From contig NZ_CP070304.1 in NCBI RefSeq assembly GCF_016917355.1, forward strand, positions 2,170,001 through 2,234,000: a stretch of DNA of 64,000 nt, given 5' to 3'. The translations under genes were made by a program, and so were the position numbers. Below are positions 53,099 to 63,349 of this stretch, piece after piece. The stretch's first letter is position 1, and each line of letters starts with the position of its first letter. The notes beneath the pieces are model-generated. The model saw only the letters and a program-made list of their open reading frames with translations, was not told where the DNA came from and searched no databases. This DNA is from Glaciimonas sp. PAMC28666. GTDB taxonomy: Bacteria > Pseudomonadota > Gammaproteobacteria > Burkholderiales > Burkholderiaceae_D.

Positions 53099-53119
53099 GA
53101 ATAGAGAAGATAAACAAAT

Positions 53120-53374
53120 TCATCGGCCACAACTGCGTTTCTCAGCATGCCAGCTTAATGTTCCAGCCCAAAAACCAATAAATAAAATACCTAATGCGCA
53201 GCGTCCAATACGATTCCAGGTCGGCAGTTGGAAGGGAATGTCGTGAAATAGCCAGCGTATTAATGGTATTGCCAAAAATTCACCGATCAGCAGAATTCCG
53301 ATGAACCCAGTTAATAAGAACACGATGACAAAATACGCCCATCGCCATAGCTCAAATTTAGTCTTCGACCTCAT
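53120..53374 (-). CDS. cdiI: CDI immunity protein for the full-length CdiA
   Basis: 84 residues. Its ATG overlaps the cdiA stop by four bases (ATGA), which fixes the pairing. Two membrane helices (AYFVIVFLLTGFIGILLIGE and CALGILFIGFWAGTLSW) surround the loop LFHDIPFQLPTWNRIGR. Membrane-embedded immunity proteins are known to guard against CDI toxins that dissipate the proton gradient or form pores, and the hydrophobic CdiA tip here fits that. A homologue sits in module M6. Confidence 0.85.
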   Translation of the reverse strand: MRSKTKFELWRWAYFVIVFLLTGFIGILLIGEFLAIPLIRWLFHDIPFQLPTWNRIGRCALGILFIGFWAGTLSWHAEKRSCGR

Positions 53375-56300
53375 TTCTTATTCCCATCATTATTTTGTAC
53401 TCCACTCCCCGCTCCCTCTTGCATTGCATTTCCCACCACATTTCCCGTCCAAGAAGGAATCGAACTCTTCGGCACCCACACCGACATACCCATACCAACA
53501 TCTTTCCAGTCCTGACGATACCAGGGATTAAGTGCGTTATTCATACTGCCTTCGATTTTAGAGCCAATCGGATAGCCGATCGCTGTACCAATAGCAGCGC
53601 CGGTCATGGGGTCATTCGGATTCCGACCTTGCATCCCGGAGCCAGCCAACGCACCGCCTATATTAATAAGCATTGCCGGAATAAACCCCATTCCGGTAGA
53701 ACCCCCACCGGTCACACCCGCCAAAGCGAAACTCCAACCATCAAACGGATTACCAATAATCCATTGCGCTGTCCCATTAACGCCCATCCCAATTCCAGCA
53801 CCCGTACCAGCCATGCCTAAAGCAGGCAATCCAGTACCAGTAATCAGCCCCAGTCCGATCATCCCAACGCCAGCCAATGCCGTCCCTACCGGATCTTTTT
53901 TAATATGACCCTTCACGAGATCGTCATAGCTCAGCCCAGTCCCAACTTGCGCCTGTCCGTTGTCATGCGCCCATTGGTTCGGTCCGATAAATTCATCGTT
54001 GTAATGGTGATTAGCAAATTGCGTGTCCTCTATGTCACCCTCGCAGTTCAGATTCTGGCAACCGATGATGCTGCGTAGTTCGTAATCATGTTTGCCACCG
54101 GCGACATTCGCCGTCTCCTGATCAGAATTGCTCAGTATCTCGGCCACAATGCGGGCTTCGGCATCTTGCTCACTGATACCCAGTTTCTTTGCGACTAACC
54201 GGGCATGCTTTTTCGCCAGATCATATTCGCTTTGATGCAACTGCCGATTATTAGCGTCCGCATTCTTCCCCATCATCCCGCCCATGCCAGCGCTATCCAT
54301 CCCGCCGCCTGCTAATCCGCCTGCAGCCGCACCGACCAGCGTCGCTCCCAGTCCCATCATGTCGTTGTAGGCCTGCAGTCCTTCCTTGCTGCTGATGTCG
54401 TAGCCGTTATTGAGCAGGTATTCGCTAATGAGCGGTGACATCTTTTCAACACTCATGCCTGCTGCGACGCCGCCAGCAGCGCTGCTGTCACCGATCTTTG
54501 CCTGGATCAGTCCGACGATACCGTGCAGCGCGATCTTTTGGGGGGAGCCGTCGGGGTAGCCGGCTTTTTGTGCGATGTCGCCGACCATGCCGTTGAGGGC
54601 TGCGCCGGCGATGTCGGCGGCGCGCTGGTTGTCTTGTGCGCGTTGTTGTTCTGCCTGTAAATTGTGGGCTTGCTGCAGGGTTAAGGTGTTGCTGAGGGTC
54701 TCGTTGGCGGTAGCGGCATCGCGCTGCGTTAAGGTCTCGGCGGTGGCCTGGCTGTGGGCGTCGGTGGTGGCGTCGCCGGTGCCGGTGATGGTGACTGTGG
54801 ACGGGCTGATGACGCTGTCGGTGTGGCTGGTGGCGTCCCCACTCTTGGGCATGCCGGCGCCGCCGGTGAGGTTGCCGAGGACGTTGCCGGTGAGGTTGCT
54901 GGCGAGGCCGTTGGTGGAGAAACCGGCACTGAGGCTGTCGGCGGCGATGTGTTGTTGATTGATCAAATCGCGGCTGGTGAGGCTGGCGGTGCGCAGGGTG
55001 TTTTTTTCCTCTGGGGCGGTGCTGGTGATGGCGCCGCCTTCGAGCGCGGTGTTGCCTTTGACGTTGAGCGTAAAGCCGCCGGTGCCAGCGGCGATGCCAC
55101 TTTGTCCGTGCGCACTGCGATAGTGGTGGTCGACCGTTTGTCTGGCGTAATTGACGCTGCCGGTGAGCATGCTGCCAACACAAATTGGCGGAATACAGAG
55201 GCTCAGACTAAAGCCGCCGTTTTCTTGTTTGCTGTCGTACGCACTCTGGTCTTGTAGCGTGCGGATGGTGAGATTGCCACCGATATCGGCGTCGATGTGA
55301 TTGGCTGCCAACTGCGCGCCGATCAGCGTGGTGTCGCCGCCGCTCTTCATGCTGAGGTGGTTCGTCGCATTGATTTGCATGTTGTCGTAGGTCGTTTCAC
55401 TGCCGCTTGCGTGACCCTTGGACATCGAGGCGCCAAGCTGGAAACTCAGGCCCGTCTGTTCGCCGTTCGAACCCAGGGTGGCACCGATCCCGGCGCTGGA
55501 GCCGCTATTGGAGGAGGTCAATGCGGCGGTGTTTTTAGCGGCAATGAGATTGATATTCCGGGCGGCATCGAGCGCGATGTCGGTGGCTTGCAGTTTGGCA
55601 CCTTCCATCGTGATGTCGCCTTCGCGGGCCGTGACAGTAATGGTGCGCCCTTGTACCGTGGTGCCGCGTGACTGGCTGGCACTATTGTGGCTGTCTTGCT
55701 GGCTATGGCTGCTGCCCAGATTGACGCTGACCCCGAAGCCGCCGCTGCTGCTGTTTTGCGGATTCGGGTCGAGCGCGGCAGCGGTGGTGGTAGTCGTTAA
55801 TCCACCGGTGGCGAGTTGATAGGCGTCGTAGCTGGCTTTTAAGCGTAACGCCCCTTTGAGCCGGTCGTTGCCGGTGTGCTGGCTGGCGCTGAGGTTATCG
55901 CCAATACGGGTGAGCGCGCCCCCGAGGGTGCCGGTCAGGCTGCTGCCCAAGGTGGTGCTGTGGCTTTCGGCATGATCGTGACTGCTGCTGGCATCGTGGA
56001 TGGCTTGCAGGTCGACCGCGTTGCCGGCGATGGTGAGAGTGTTTTTTGCCAATAATTCAGCGCCCTGGGTGGTGACGTTGCCTTGGCCGGTCCCCTTGTA
56101 TTGCGCATCCAGGCCAGCTTGCAGCGTCAGATTGCCGCCGTTGGCAGATAGCAGGCTGGTACTGTGGGTGGTGCTGGTGCCGCCACCGTCTTGGGCGGCG
56201 GCGGTCTGGCTGAAGTTCGTGAAGCGGGCATTCATGCCGCCGATGAGGCCGACGCTGGTGCCACTGCGGTGACTGTCCGTGGTGGACGTCTCCGTATTGG

Positions 56301-59300
56301 CCGCGGTGACGATGTTGATATTGCGTCCGGCGAAGACGCCGACATCGCGGTCTGCGGTGATGGCGCTGGCGCGCACGGTGGTGTCCCGCCCGCTGATCAG
56401 ATGGACGTTGGCACCACTGATCTCGCTGCCGCTCTGGCGCACGCTGGTGCCGCCCTGACGGTGCGCCTGTGCGCTGTTGCCATAGCTGATCCCCGTCAAC
56501 AGGCCGCCCGAGAACCCGGATTGGGTTTCTTCGCGTTGGTAACTGCCTGCGCTGGTATTGCGGGCACTGAAGATGTTCAGGTCGCGTCCGGCATTGATGG
56601 CGAGGGCCTGTTGGGCGGTGACCTGGCTACCCTTGATGGTGGTGTCGCGCCCGGAGACGATGGCAATGCTGTTGCCGGTGAGGCGACTGCCGATGGCCTC
56701 ACTGTTCTGTTGCAAGTCGAGCATGTGCGAACGTGACGACCCTGACAAGCCGTGCGTGGTGGTGGTAATTTCCTGGTCCTTGCTGCTGGTTTGTTGGGCA
56801 GAGGTCACATTGACATCGCGCCCTGCGGCCACCGCCAGTGCGGCATCGGCCTGCACTGCGGCCGCATGGAGACGCACATCTTGCCCGGCGGCCAGGGTAA
56901 CTGTGCCACCGGCCTGCAGCACGGTGCCCTGGACTTGGGTCTGGTGTTCGTTGAGATGGTTGTGCTCGCCATAGGTCACGTTGGAGGTGGCCTCGGCGGT
57001 GCGTGTGGTCAGGCTGAGATCACGGCCCGCCACGAAGGCGGCATCCCCGGTGGTGTGAATGGCCGCAGCGGTGAGTTGAATGTCGCGCCCGCTCTGCATG
57101 CTGAGCTGATCGGCATCCACCCGGGCCAGCTGGCTGAGGCCGACGTTGCGACCATTTTTGCTGCTGGCGGTGCTGGTGACACTCTCGATGACGATGTCGC
57201 GTCCGGCCACCAGGCCGACGCGGTGCCCGGCAATGCTGCCGCCGTGGTTCAGGAGATCGTGATCGGCCACCAGCACGGTGGTGCCGGTGGTGGCATCGCT
57301 GCGGATCGCGCCCGTGTTATGAAGATCGGTCGCGTGGATCAGCAGGGTGTTGGTGGCCTGCACGGTGCCACCGTTATCGAGTGTGCCGTGAACGTTCAGA
57401 TCCATATCGCGCCCGGCCATGACTGATCCGGTAGGAGCGGTATTGCCAGCATCGCCCGCCTCGCCCCGTGCCAGATACACGACGGGGACGAAGACGCGTT
57501 GGGTACTGCCATCGGGGAGTGTCACGGCTTGCGATACTAACCACACCATGTCATGGGTTAATGCGGCCATTTGCGCCGCCGTCAACGCCGTGCCGGGCGT
57601 CAGTTGCCACTGGGCAGCGCTGGCGAGGCCGCTTTCCATCAGCGCCTGGTATTGCGCTTCGTTGCTGGCAAAGTCGCCTAAAAAGCGCTTGCCGGTTAAT
57701 TGGGTGATTTGATCGTTGATCAGCTTTTGTTCATAAAAGCCGTCGCCCAGCCGTTTCTGGGTCCGCAACGGATCGATGCCGAGGCGTGCCAGCAGATAAT
57801 CGCTGGAGAGGAACTGGCGGTAATTGGTAAAGCTGGGATCAGTCTCCACCAGATAGGGAGAATGGGGGTTGGGGGAGAGCGGAAACAGTTGACTGTTGCC
57901 AATCGTGAGATTGGGCAGCGGTACCCCCAGTTGGCCGACCGTTTGCGGGTGACCGGCCAGTCCGGTGTTGTTGCCGGCAGAGCCGTCTGCATTGTCGACG
58001 GTCTGGCCGTTTCCAGCCAGATGATGGGCTCCCTGATTGTTGCCGATCCCGCCGCTATCGGAGGAAGGGACCCTGTTGCTATCGACGCCGGTGCCGAGGG
58101 CCCCATTGTCGCCCTGCTCCGGGCGGGTATCTTCGCGCACCGTCCAGACCGGTAAATCGATGTGTTGCGACGGCAAGATGACGTCGTACGCGGCACCATC
58201 GTTGTCATAGGTGTAGTGATCCTGATGCGGATGGCCGCTCACCCAGTGATAGTAATTGTGCAGGGCGGTCATGTGGTTGGTCGTCACGATTTCGCCCGGT
58301 GCACCGAGGTTATTGAGGCTACCGACCTGGCCGCCTAAGGTGCCACCGGCAATGAAGGTGCTTTTGTCATTGGTGACGTTGCCCGATAAGGTCATGTTGC
58401 CGCCGGAAGTGATCTGGCCGGGGTCGCTGGAGATCACTTCGGTGGTGCGCACGATTTGCGTGTAGTCCTGTTTGTAGAACTTCTCAAAGCGGCTGCCATC
58501 GGGCAGGATCAGCACCATGCCGCCGTTATTGTCCCAGCTGACCTGATCGGCGTCATACCAGATGTCATCATTCCAGACACGGTATTGCGTGACGCGCCGG
58601 GTCCGGGTCGGGTCCGCCACCAGCGCGGTGCTGAAATGCCGGTTTGCGTTGGTCAGATTCGCCGTGTGCAGCGTGAGATCTTGTCCTGCTTCGATGCTGG
58701 CTGAGGCATTGACGATGGACACCGCGTTGCCCGTTACCTGCTCCTGGGCGTCCAGCGCCCCTCCGAGCACCATGTCGTTGAGACTGATCAGGCTTGCGTG
58801 TTCGCGGTTAACGAGGCTCTGTGCCCCGATCATGAGGTCGTGGCGGGCGGCGATGACACCGGCCTGGGCGGTCGTGCCGTCGGCGTGCAGCACGCCGTCG
58901 TTGGTGACGGTGTCGGCCCCAATGACCACATCATCGCCGTAGATGCGCCCCCGGTTATAGACGGCGCGGGTGGCCTTGATGACAGTATTGCCATTACCGG
59001 CATTGATCAACGCACCGAACTGGTTCGTGACATTGGCCGCTGACAAGCGCAGATGGCGCACCGCTTCGAGCTGACCGGCATTGGTGAGCGTGCCGGTGGT
59101 GGTGAGCGTCACATCCCGGTTGGCGCGGAGGACATTGCCCACCGTGTTGGTGTAATCGCCCTGCAGATGGAGCGTGGCGTCTTGTCCGGCCAGAATGGTA
59201 CCGTCGCCGATCAGGGTAGCGGCGGTGATGGTCGTATTGTGATCGCTGCTGATGGTGCCTGCGGTATTGATGACGTCTGCGCCGGCGGTCAGCACGATGT

Positions 59301-62300
59301 TGCCGCCATCCCCTCCGGTGTTGCCGATCTGACCACCACTGTTGTCGAGACGGGCAACCGCCATCGTGGTGTCGCCCGAGGACGCAATCGTGCCCGCGCG
59401 ATTGGTGAGCGTGGCGGCCGCTTGTTGCATGCGCAGATGCCGTGCGGCAAACAATTTCCCCTGATCATTGTCGAGGTGCTGCGCAATCGCCAGCGTTACA
59501 TCGTCAGCGGCAATGATCTGGCCGTGCGTGTTGGTCAGACGGTCCGCGACCAGCGTCAGCTTGCCATTGGCACCGATCATGCCTGCGGTATTGGTGATGG
59601 CGGCACCGCCGTCGAGCGTTGTGGCACCGCTGCCGCTGTTGGCGATCCGGCCGCCGCTATTGTCCAGGCCGGACGCGGTCACCGTCAGCGTTGCGTCATG
59701 ACCATTGGCTTCGATCCGACCAGCGTGGTTCTCCAGCGCGCCGGTGGCACTCACCGCCATCGCGCCGTCACTCTGGATCACGCCGCTGGCGTTGGTGAGC
59801 GTACCATCGGCCTGCACCGTCACATCCTGTTGTGCGTAGAGGGTCCCGGCCGTATTGTCGATTGCGCTGGCGTGAATCTGCAGGTTACCGGCGCTCCCAA
59901 TTAAGCCTCCGATGCCTTGCGCGGCCGTATTGTACAAGCCTTGCCGGAGGGTCATCGAGAGCGCGGCCGCGCCAAGATTCTGTACGGTGCCTGCGGCATT
60001 GTTGAAGCTGTTCGCGTGAACGGTAAAGCCATTTCTGAGCGCGGCCATTTTACCGTGGGCGTTATTGATATTGCCTGTCGCCTGCAGCGCGATCCGGTCG
60101 CCCGAGAGGGAACCACCGCTGTTGTCGATGTCGCCCTGCGTGGCGCTGAGGGTGAGGGCATCTGCCCCGAACATCGTACCGGATTGGTTATTGATGGTCG
60201 CGGCACGGGCGTCGAGGGCACCGTTACTGCCCAGGGTGCCACCCCGGTTGTCGAGAACACCTGCGCCGAGATGGATCGTCAACCTGCCAGTGCCAGCGTG
60301 AGAGAGGATGCCATCGGTATTATTGAAGTGCTGCGGGGTCAGGATCAGATCGGTGCTGTTGGTGTGAATATTGCCACCAGCCGAATTATCCAGCGTGTCG
60401 GTAACATCAATCACGCTGGTGTCGTGGCCAAACTGGGTGATTTCACCGTGGTGATTCTGTAAGTTGGTGGCATGCAGGCGCAACTGATCGGCGTTGATCT
60501 TGCCGCTGTTATTGTTGAGTTGCGCAATGCTGGCGTCAATTTTTGCTGCATCCAGCGTCCCCTGCGCGTTGCTTAACGCAGCCGCGTGTGCCGTCAGGGT
60601 GTCCGCTGCCGCCAGGCGACCGCCGTTGTTATTGAGGTGATTGCCGATGGTGACGGCTAACTGACGCCCAGCCGTGATGCTGCCGCTGTTGATGGCATTC
60701 ACAGCGTTAATCATGACATCGCCATTGCCACCAATCACACCTCCTTCTACGCCATCCGCGCCCGTGCCCGCGATGTTGATCAACAGACCGCGTGCGTCCA
60801 ACCACAGGCCATCGGTCCCTGATGCGGTGATGCGACCTGCGGTGTTGTCGATGTTGGCGGCACTGGCCGTCAAACCCTGGGCGGCTTGCACGCTTCCGCG
60901 AACATTGTTCATATCGCCAAACAGTTGCAGCAGCGCCCTACGGTTGGCGGCGATGCTGCCATCGCGGTTGTCCAGACTCACCGCATGCAGCAGTAGCTCC
61001 CCATTCGTCACCACAGTCCCCGCCGCGTTGCTAAATGCGCCGGTGTGAATGTTTAAGGTGCCGTTACCAGCCTGCGTGATGTGACCGCCTTCATTGTGCA
61101 GGCTGCCTGCTTGCACCGTCAGGTGATGGGCATTGGTGGCGAGGGTGCCGCCATGGTTATTGATCGCGTTCGCCGTGGTGATCGTGGTCGGGTCGGTACC
61201 GGATTGCAGCAGCGCGCCACCGACGTTCGATAATGCATCAGAATGGCTGCTCCACTGCGCCGTGTTGATGACACCGCCATCGTTGATGATCGCGCCGCTG
61301 GCGTTTAGGGTGGTGTGGCCCGTGGTCTGCAGCGTGCCGCCCGTGTGGTCGATATTGCCTGCGGTGGCCGTGAGGGAAACAGTGCCGTTAGCGCTGGTAA
61401 CGGCACCGGTGACATCGATGTCGGCCGCTGTCATGGTCAGATTGCCGCCAGCGGTGTTGTGGCCGGTGGCGACCAGCGTGCCGTCGGCCTGCAAGCGCAA
61501 ATTGCCAGCGAAGGTGGCCTGACCGGAACGGTCAATGCCGGCGGCCAGGATACCGCTGGAGGCGATCTGTGCGCCGTGCACCGACAGATCGGTGTGGGCG
61601 GCAATCGTGCCACTATTACCAATCTGACCACCACTGACGAGCGCCACGTTCTGCGCATACAGCGTGCCGGTATTGTCGAGGCCGTCGCTGCTGCGCAGGG
61701 TGAATTGTCCACCCGCATTGGTGTGACCGTTGAGCGTAATTTTACCATTGACGTCGAGGCTAAAGTCGCCGTTGGAGGCCATGTCGCCATAGGTGCGCAC
61801 GCCGACTCCCGCTTCGGTGCCGACCAGTTTAATCTTGTTGGCGTACAGGCCGCCCAGCGCAGAGGAGTCAATCGCTATCGTCGGTTGACCGCCTTCGCCC
61901 TGGATGATTTCGATGCCGGTCATATCGGGCGTGACGCGGTTGGCACCGGTGACAATGCCCAGACGGCTGGCGTGAATCTGGGCGTTGGCGATCAGTGAAC
62001 GGCTAATGAGGGACAGGCTGTCGTTGGGCGAGGCGTTGATGCCGCCGCCTTCGACCATAATCGCGCCACGGGTGACCCGGAACGCGGCCAGACTGCCTGC
62101 GCCGCCGAATTGCGGCACCCCGGTGGTCAAGGTGACATGGCCGCCATTGATCACGCCAAATCCATTGATGGACAGGCCGTTGGGATTGGCGACAATGACG
62201 TCGGCGCGTTGTCCGGCCACCTCAATATAGCCATTAAGGTGACTGGGCGAGACGCCGAGGGTTTCGTTGAGGATGACCTGCGCACCGGTATTGAGTTGGG

Positions 62301-62706
62301 CATTGCCCTGAATGTAGCCGCCCAGCGTGGTGCTGACCGAGGTCGGGCTGTTGTTGAGAATTAAGCCGTTACTATCGACGTTGAAGGCGCTGTAACGATT
62401 ATGACTGAGCCCTGTCGCGTTTGGCTGGACGATCTGCACCACCGGCACGCCGTTGGCGGCCCTGTCGATCATGGGCGCAGGCCCGCCATGTTTATAGGCG
62501 ATGGTTTGTGCCTGTACCAGCGTGACGCGCCCGAAAGTGGCTGCCACCAACACCGCCAACAGCGCAAAACGCATCGGCAGGAAAGTGAATCCGGCGGGGG
62601 CGTTGCCGCCCACCGAGCATTTACTGCGGCCCCGTGTGTTCTCGGCAACCGCGATATATTGACCGGAGGCATGGCTAAAGAGCGTACGATAAAACTGTTT
62701 ATTCAT
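53371..62706 (-). CDS. cdiA: CdiA: contact-dependent growth inhibition exoprotein (FHA family)
   Basis: 3,111 residues. It starts with an extended signal peptide region (NKQFYRTLFSHASGQYIAVA then ENTRGR) and cleavage near residue 67. The two-partner secretion domain spans about 68-340, with NPNGLSING at 174-182. A long filamentous-haemagglutinin beta-helix fills the next 1,100 residues. A receptor-binding-like part lies near 1,500-1,750 (YLVETDPSFTNYRQFLSSDY, RLGDGFYEQKLINDQ). A second FHA repeat block and the pre-toxin region follow, and NADANNRQLH near 2,815 marks the toxin boundary. The 295-residue tip is Gly-rich and hydrophobic (GTALAGVGMIGLGLITGTGL, GFIPAMLINIGGALAGSG), ending with NPWYRQDWKDVG. 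It would be exported by a CdiB partner, which is not in the window. Confidence 0.95.
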   Translation of the reverse strand: MNKQFYRTLFSHASGQYIAVAENTRGRSKCSVGGNAPAGFTFLPMRFALLAVLVAATFGRVTLVQAQTIAYKHGGPAPMIDRAANGVPVVQIVQPNATGLSHNRYSAFNVDSNGLILNNSPTSVSTTLGGYIQGNAQLNTGAQVILNETLGVSPSHLNGYIEVAGQRADVIVANPNGLSINGFGVINGGHVTLTTGVPQFGGAGSLAAFRVTRGAIMVEGGGINASPNDSLSLISRSLIANAQIHASRLGIVTGANRVTPDMTGIEIIQGEGGQPTIAIDSSALGGLYANKIKLVGTEAGVGVRTYGDMASNGDFSLDVNGKITLNGHTNAGGQFTLRSSDGLDNTGTLYAQNVALVSGGQIGNSGTIAAHTDLSVHGAQIASSGILAAGIDRSGQATFAGNLRLQADGTLVATGHNTAGGNLTMTAADIDVTGAVTSANGTVSLTATAGNIDHTGGTLQTTGHTTLNASGAIINDGGVINTAQWSSHSDALSNVGGALLQSGTDPTTITTANAINNHGGTLATNAHHLTVQAGSLHNEGGHITQAGNGTLNIHTGAFSNAAGTVVTNGELLLHAVSLDNRDGSIAANRRALLQLFGDMNNVRGSVQAAQGLTASAANIDNTAGRITASGTDGLWLDARGLLINIAGTGADGVEGGVIGGNGDVMINAVNAINSGSITAGRQLAVTIGNHLNNNGGRLAAADTLTAHAAALSNAQGTLDAAKIDASIAQLNNNSGKINADQLRLHATNLQNHHGEITQFGHDTSVIDVTDTLDNSAGGNIHTNSTDLILTPQHFNNTDGILSHAGTGRLTIHLGAGVLDNRGGTLGSNGALDARAATINNQSGTMFGADALTLSATQGDIDNSGGSLSGDRIALQATGNINNAHGKMAALRNGFTVHANSFNNAAGTVQNLGAAALSMTLRQGLYNTAAQGIGGLIGSAGNLQIHASAIDNTAGTLYAQQDVTVQADGTLTNASGVIQSDGAMAVSATGALENHAGRIEANGHDATLTVTASGLDNSGGRIANSGSGATTLDGGAAITNTAGMIGANGKLTLVADRLTNTHGQIIAADDVTLAIAQHLDNDQGKLFAARHLRMQQAAATLTNRAGTIASSGDTTMAVARLDNSGGQIGNTGGDGGNIVLTAGADVINTAGTISSDHNTTITAATLIGDGTILAGQDATLHLQGDYTNTVGNVLRANRDVTLTTTGTLTNAGQLEAVRHLRLSAANVTNQFGALINAGNGNTVIKATRAVYNRGRIYGDDVVIGADTVTNDGVLHADGTTAQAGVIAARHDLMIGAQSLVNREHASLISLNDMVLGGALDAQEQVTGNAVSIVNASASIEAGQDLTLHTANLTNANRHFSTALVADPTRTRRVTQYRVWNDDIWYDADQVSWDNNGGMVLILPDGSRFEKFYKQDYTQIVRTTEVISSDPGQITSGGNMTLSGNVTNDKSTFIAGGTLGGQVGSLNNLGAPGEIVTTNHMTALHNYYHWVSGHPHQDHYTYDNDGAAYDVILPSQHIDLPVWTVREDTRPEQGDNGALGTGVDSNRVPSSDSGGIGNNQGAHHLAGNGQTVDNADGSAGNNTGLAGHPQTVGQLGVPLPNLTIGNSQLFPLSPNPHSPYLVETDPSFTNYRQFLSSDYLLARLGIDPLRTQKRLGDGFYEQKLINDQITQLTGKRFLGDFASNEAQYQALMESGLASAAQWQLTPGTALTAAQMAALTHDMVWLVSQAVTLPDGSTQRVFVPVVYLARGEAGDAGNTAPTGSVMAGRDMDLNVHGTLDNGGTVQATNTLLIHATDLHNTGAIRSDATTGTTVLVADHDLLNHGGSIAGHRVGLVAGRDIVIESVTSTASSKNGRNVGLSQLARVDADQLSMQSGRDIQLTAAAIHTTGDAAFVAGRDLSLTTRTAEATSNVTYGEHNHLNEHQTQVQGTVLQAGGTVTLAAGQDVRLHAAAVQADAALAVAAGRDVNVTSAQQTSSKDQEITTTTHGLSGSSRSHMLDLQQNSEAIGSRLTGNSIAIVSGRDTTIKGSQVTAQQALAINAGRDLNIFSARNTSAGSYQREETQSGFSGGLLTGISYGNSAQAHRQGGTSVRQSGSEISGANVHLISGRDTTVRASAITADRDVGVFAGRNINIVTAANTETSTTDSHRSGTSVGLIGGMNARFTNFSQTAAAQDGGGTSTTHSTSLLSANGGNLTLQAGLDAQYKGTGQGNVTTQGAELLAKNTLTIAGNAVDLQAIHDASSSHDHAESHSTTLGSSLTGTLGGALTRIGDNLSASQHTGNDRLKGALRLKASYDAYQLATGGLTTTTTAAALDPNPQNSSSGGFGVSVNLGSSHSQQDSHNSASQSRGTTVQGRTITVTAREGDITMEGAKLQATDIALDAARNINLIAAKNTAALTSSNSGSSAGIGATLGSNGEQTGLSFQLGASMSKGHASGSETTYDNMQINATNHLSMKSGGDTTLIGAQLAANHIDADIGGNLTIRTLQDQSAYDSKQENGGFSLSLCIPPICVGSMLTGSVNYARQTVDHHYRSAHGQSGIAAGTGGFTLNVKGNTALEGGAITSTAPEEKNTLRTASLTSRDLINQQHIAADSLSAGFSTNGLASNLTGNVLGNLTGGAGMPKSGDATSHTDSVISPSTVTITGTGDATTDAHSQATAETLTQRDAATANETLSNTLTLQQAHNLQAEQQRAQDNQRAADIAGAALNGMVGDIAQKAGYPDGSPQKIALHGIVGLIQAKIGDSSAAGGVAAGMSVEKMSPLISEYLLNNGYDISSKEGLQAYNDMMGLGATLVGAAAGGLAGGGMDSAGMGGMMGKNADANNRQLHQSEYDLAKKHARLVAKKLGISEQDAEARIVAEILSNSDQETANVAGGKHDYELRSIIGCQNLNCEGDIEDTQFANHHYNDEFIGPNQWAHDNGQAQVGTGLSYDDLVKGHIKKDPVGTALAGVGMIGLGLITGTGLPALGMAGTGAGIGMGVNGTAQWIIGNPFDGWSFALAGVTGGGSTGMGFIPAMLINIGGALAGSGMQGRNPNDPMTGAAIGTAIGYPIGSKIEGSMNNALNPWYRQDWKDVGMGMSVWVPKSSIPSWTGNVVGNAMQEGAGSGVQNNDGNKK

Positions 62707-63349
62707 GCCTCAACTCCGGTGTTACAAATCTGATCTGATCTGCGAATGATGGGTAGAAAAATGCGGTGTTATCTACCGGCGACCACACCACGGGAACGGC
62801 GTGAATTGGTCGATGGCAGGAGTTCAGTCAGAAGGGGGAGTTTGCAAAAAAAAGCGTGCTTGCCTATTTCCGTGCTGGCATTTGAGAGAACAGACTATGT
62901 CTCAAAAGCAAGGCAATAAACGGTACTGGCGCTGACAGTTAGGTAAATTGCTTATGTTTGAATACGGAGTAGTAAAAAATTGCAGGTTGGGTGATAGAGC
63001 AGAAACAGAACATAAGTCGGACATAAAAAGCAGAACATAAGCAGGGCATGCAGATGTGCAGTTTCCGCCGAAAATCAACGCTTCACAGAAGTTGCTTTGA
63101 TGCCTTATACTGATTTCGTCCCTGACAAAGAGGGGAACGGGTTTAGCAGCCAGACTTATCCAAAGCGCACAAACGGCGCAATGCCGTATTATTTTGTGCG
63201 TTCACTATTGTTGTGCCTTTTTGGGGGGCAATGGTGGGGAGGCTTCGGCCTGCCGGTTGCTTTGGATACTGGTCTGCTAACCCTGCCATTTGCCGCCCAC
63301 CCCGTTTAGCAGCGGGGCGCGGATTAATCACTATCCGAAGGAAATAACA
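62707..63349. other. cdiA upstream region, no cdiB
   Basis: About 640 bases. The cdiA promoter must be here, but I could not fix it. No outer-membrane transporter gene is present. Around 63200-63320 short GC-rich blocks and a CCCCG/CGGGG hairpin (63300-63317) form the leader of the next gene on the plus strand. Confidence 0.5.

Noticed and set aside
54488-61871. Long plus- and minus-strand open frames inside cdiA (for example 54488-55183, 56752-57426, 59053-59904, 61315-61998)
   Set aside because: They are shadows of the GC-rich repetitive cdiA coding frame; their translations are low-complexity and have no start signals.
41185-62706. CRISPR array or phage origin for the repeated module region
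   Set aside because: The repeats are coding, long and unevenly spaced. No phage structural, integrase or transposase genes were seen in the window.
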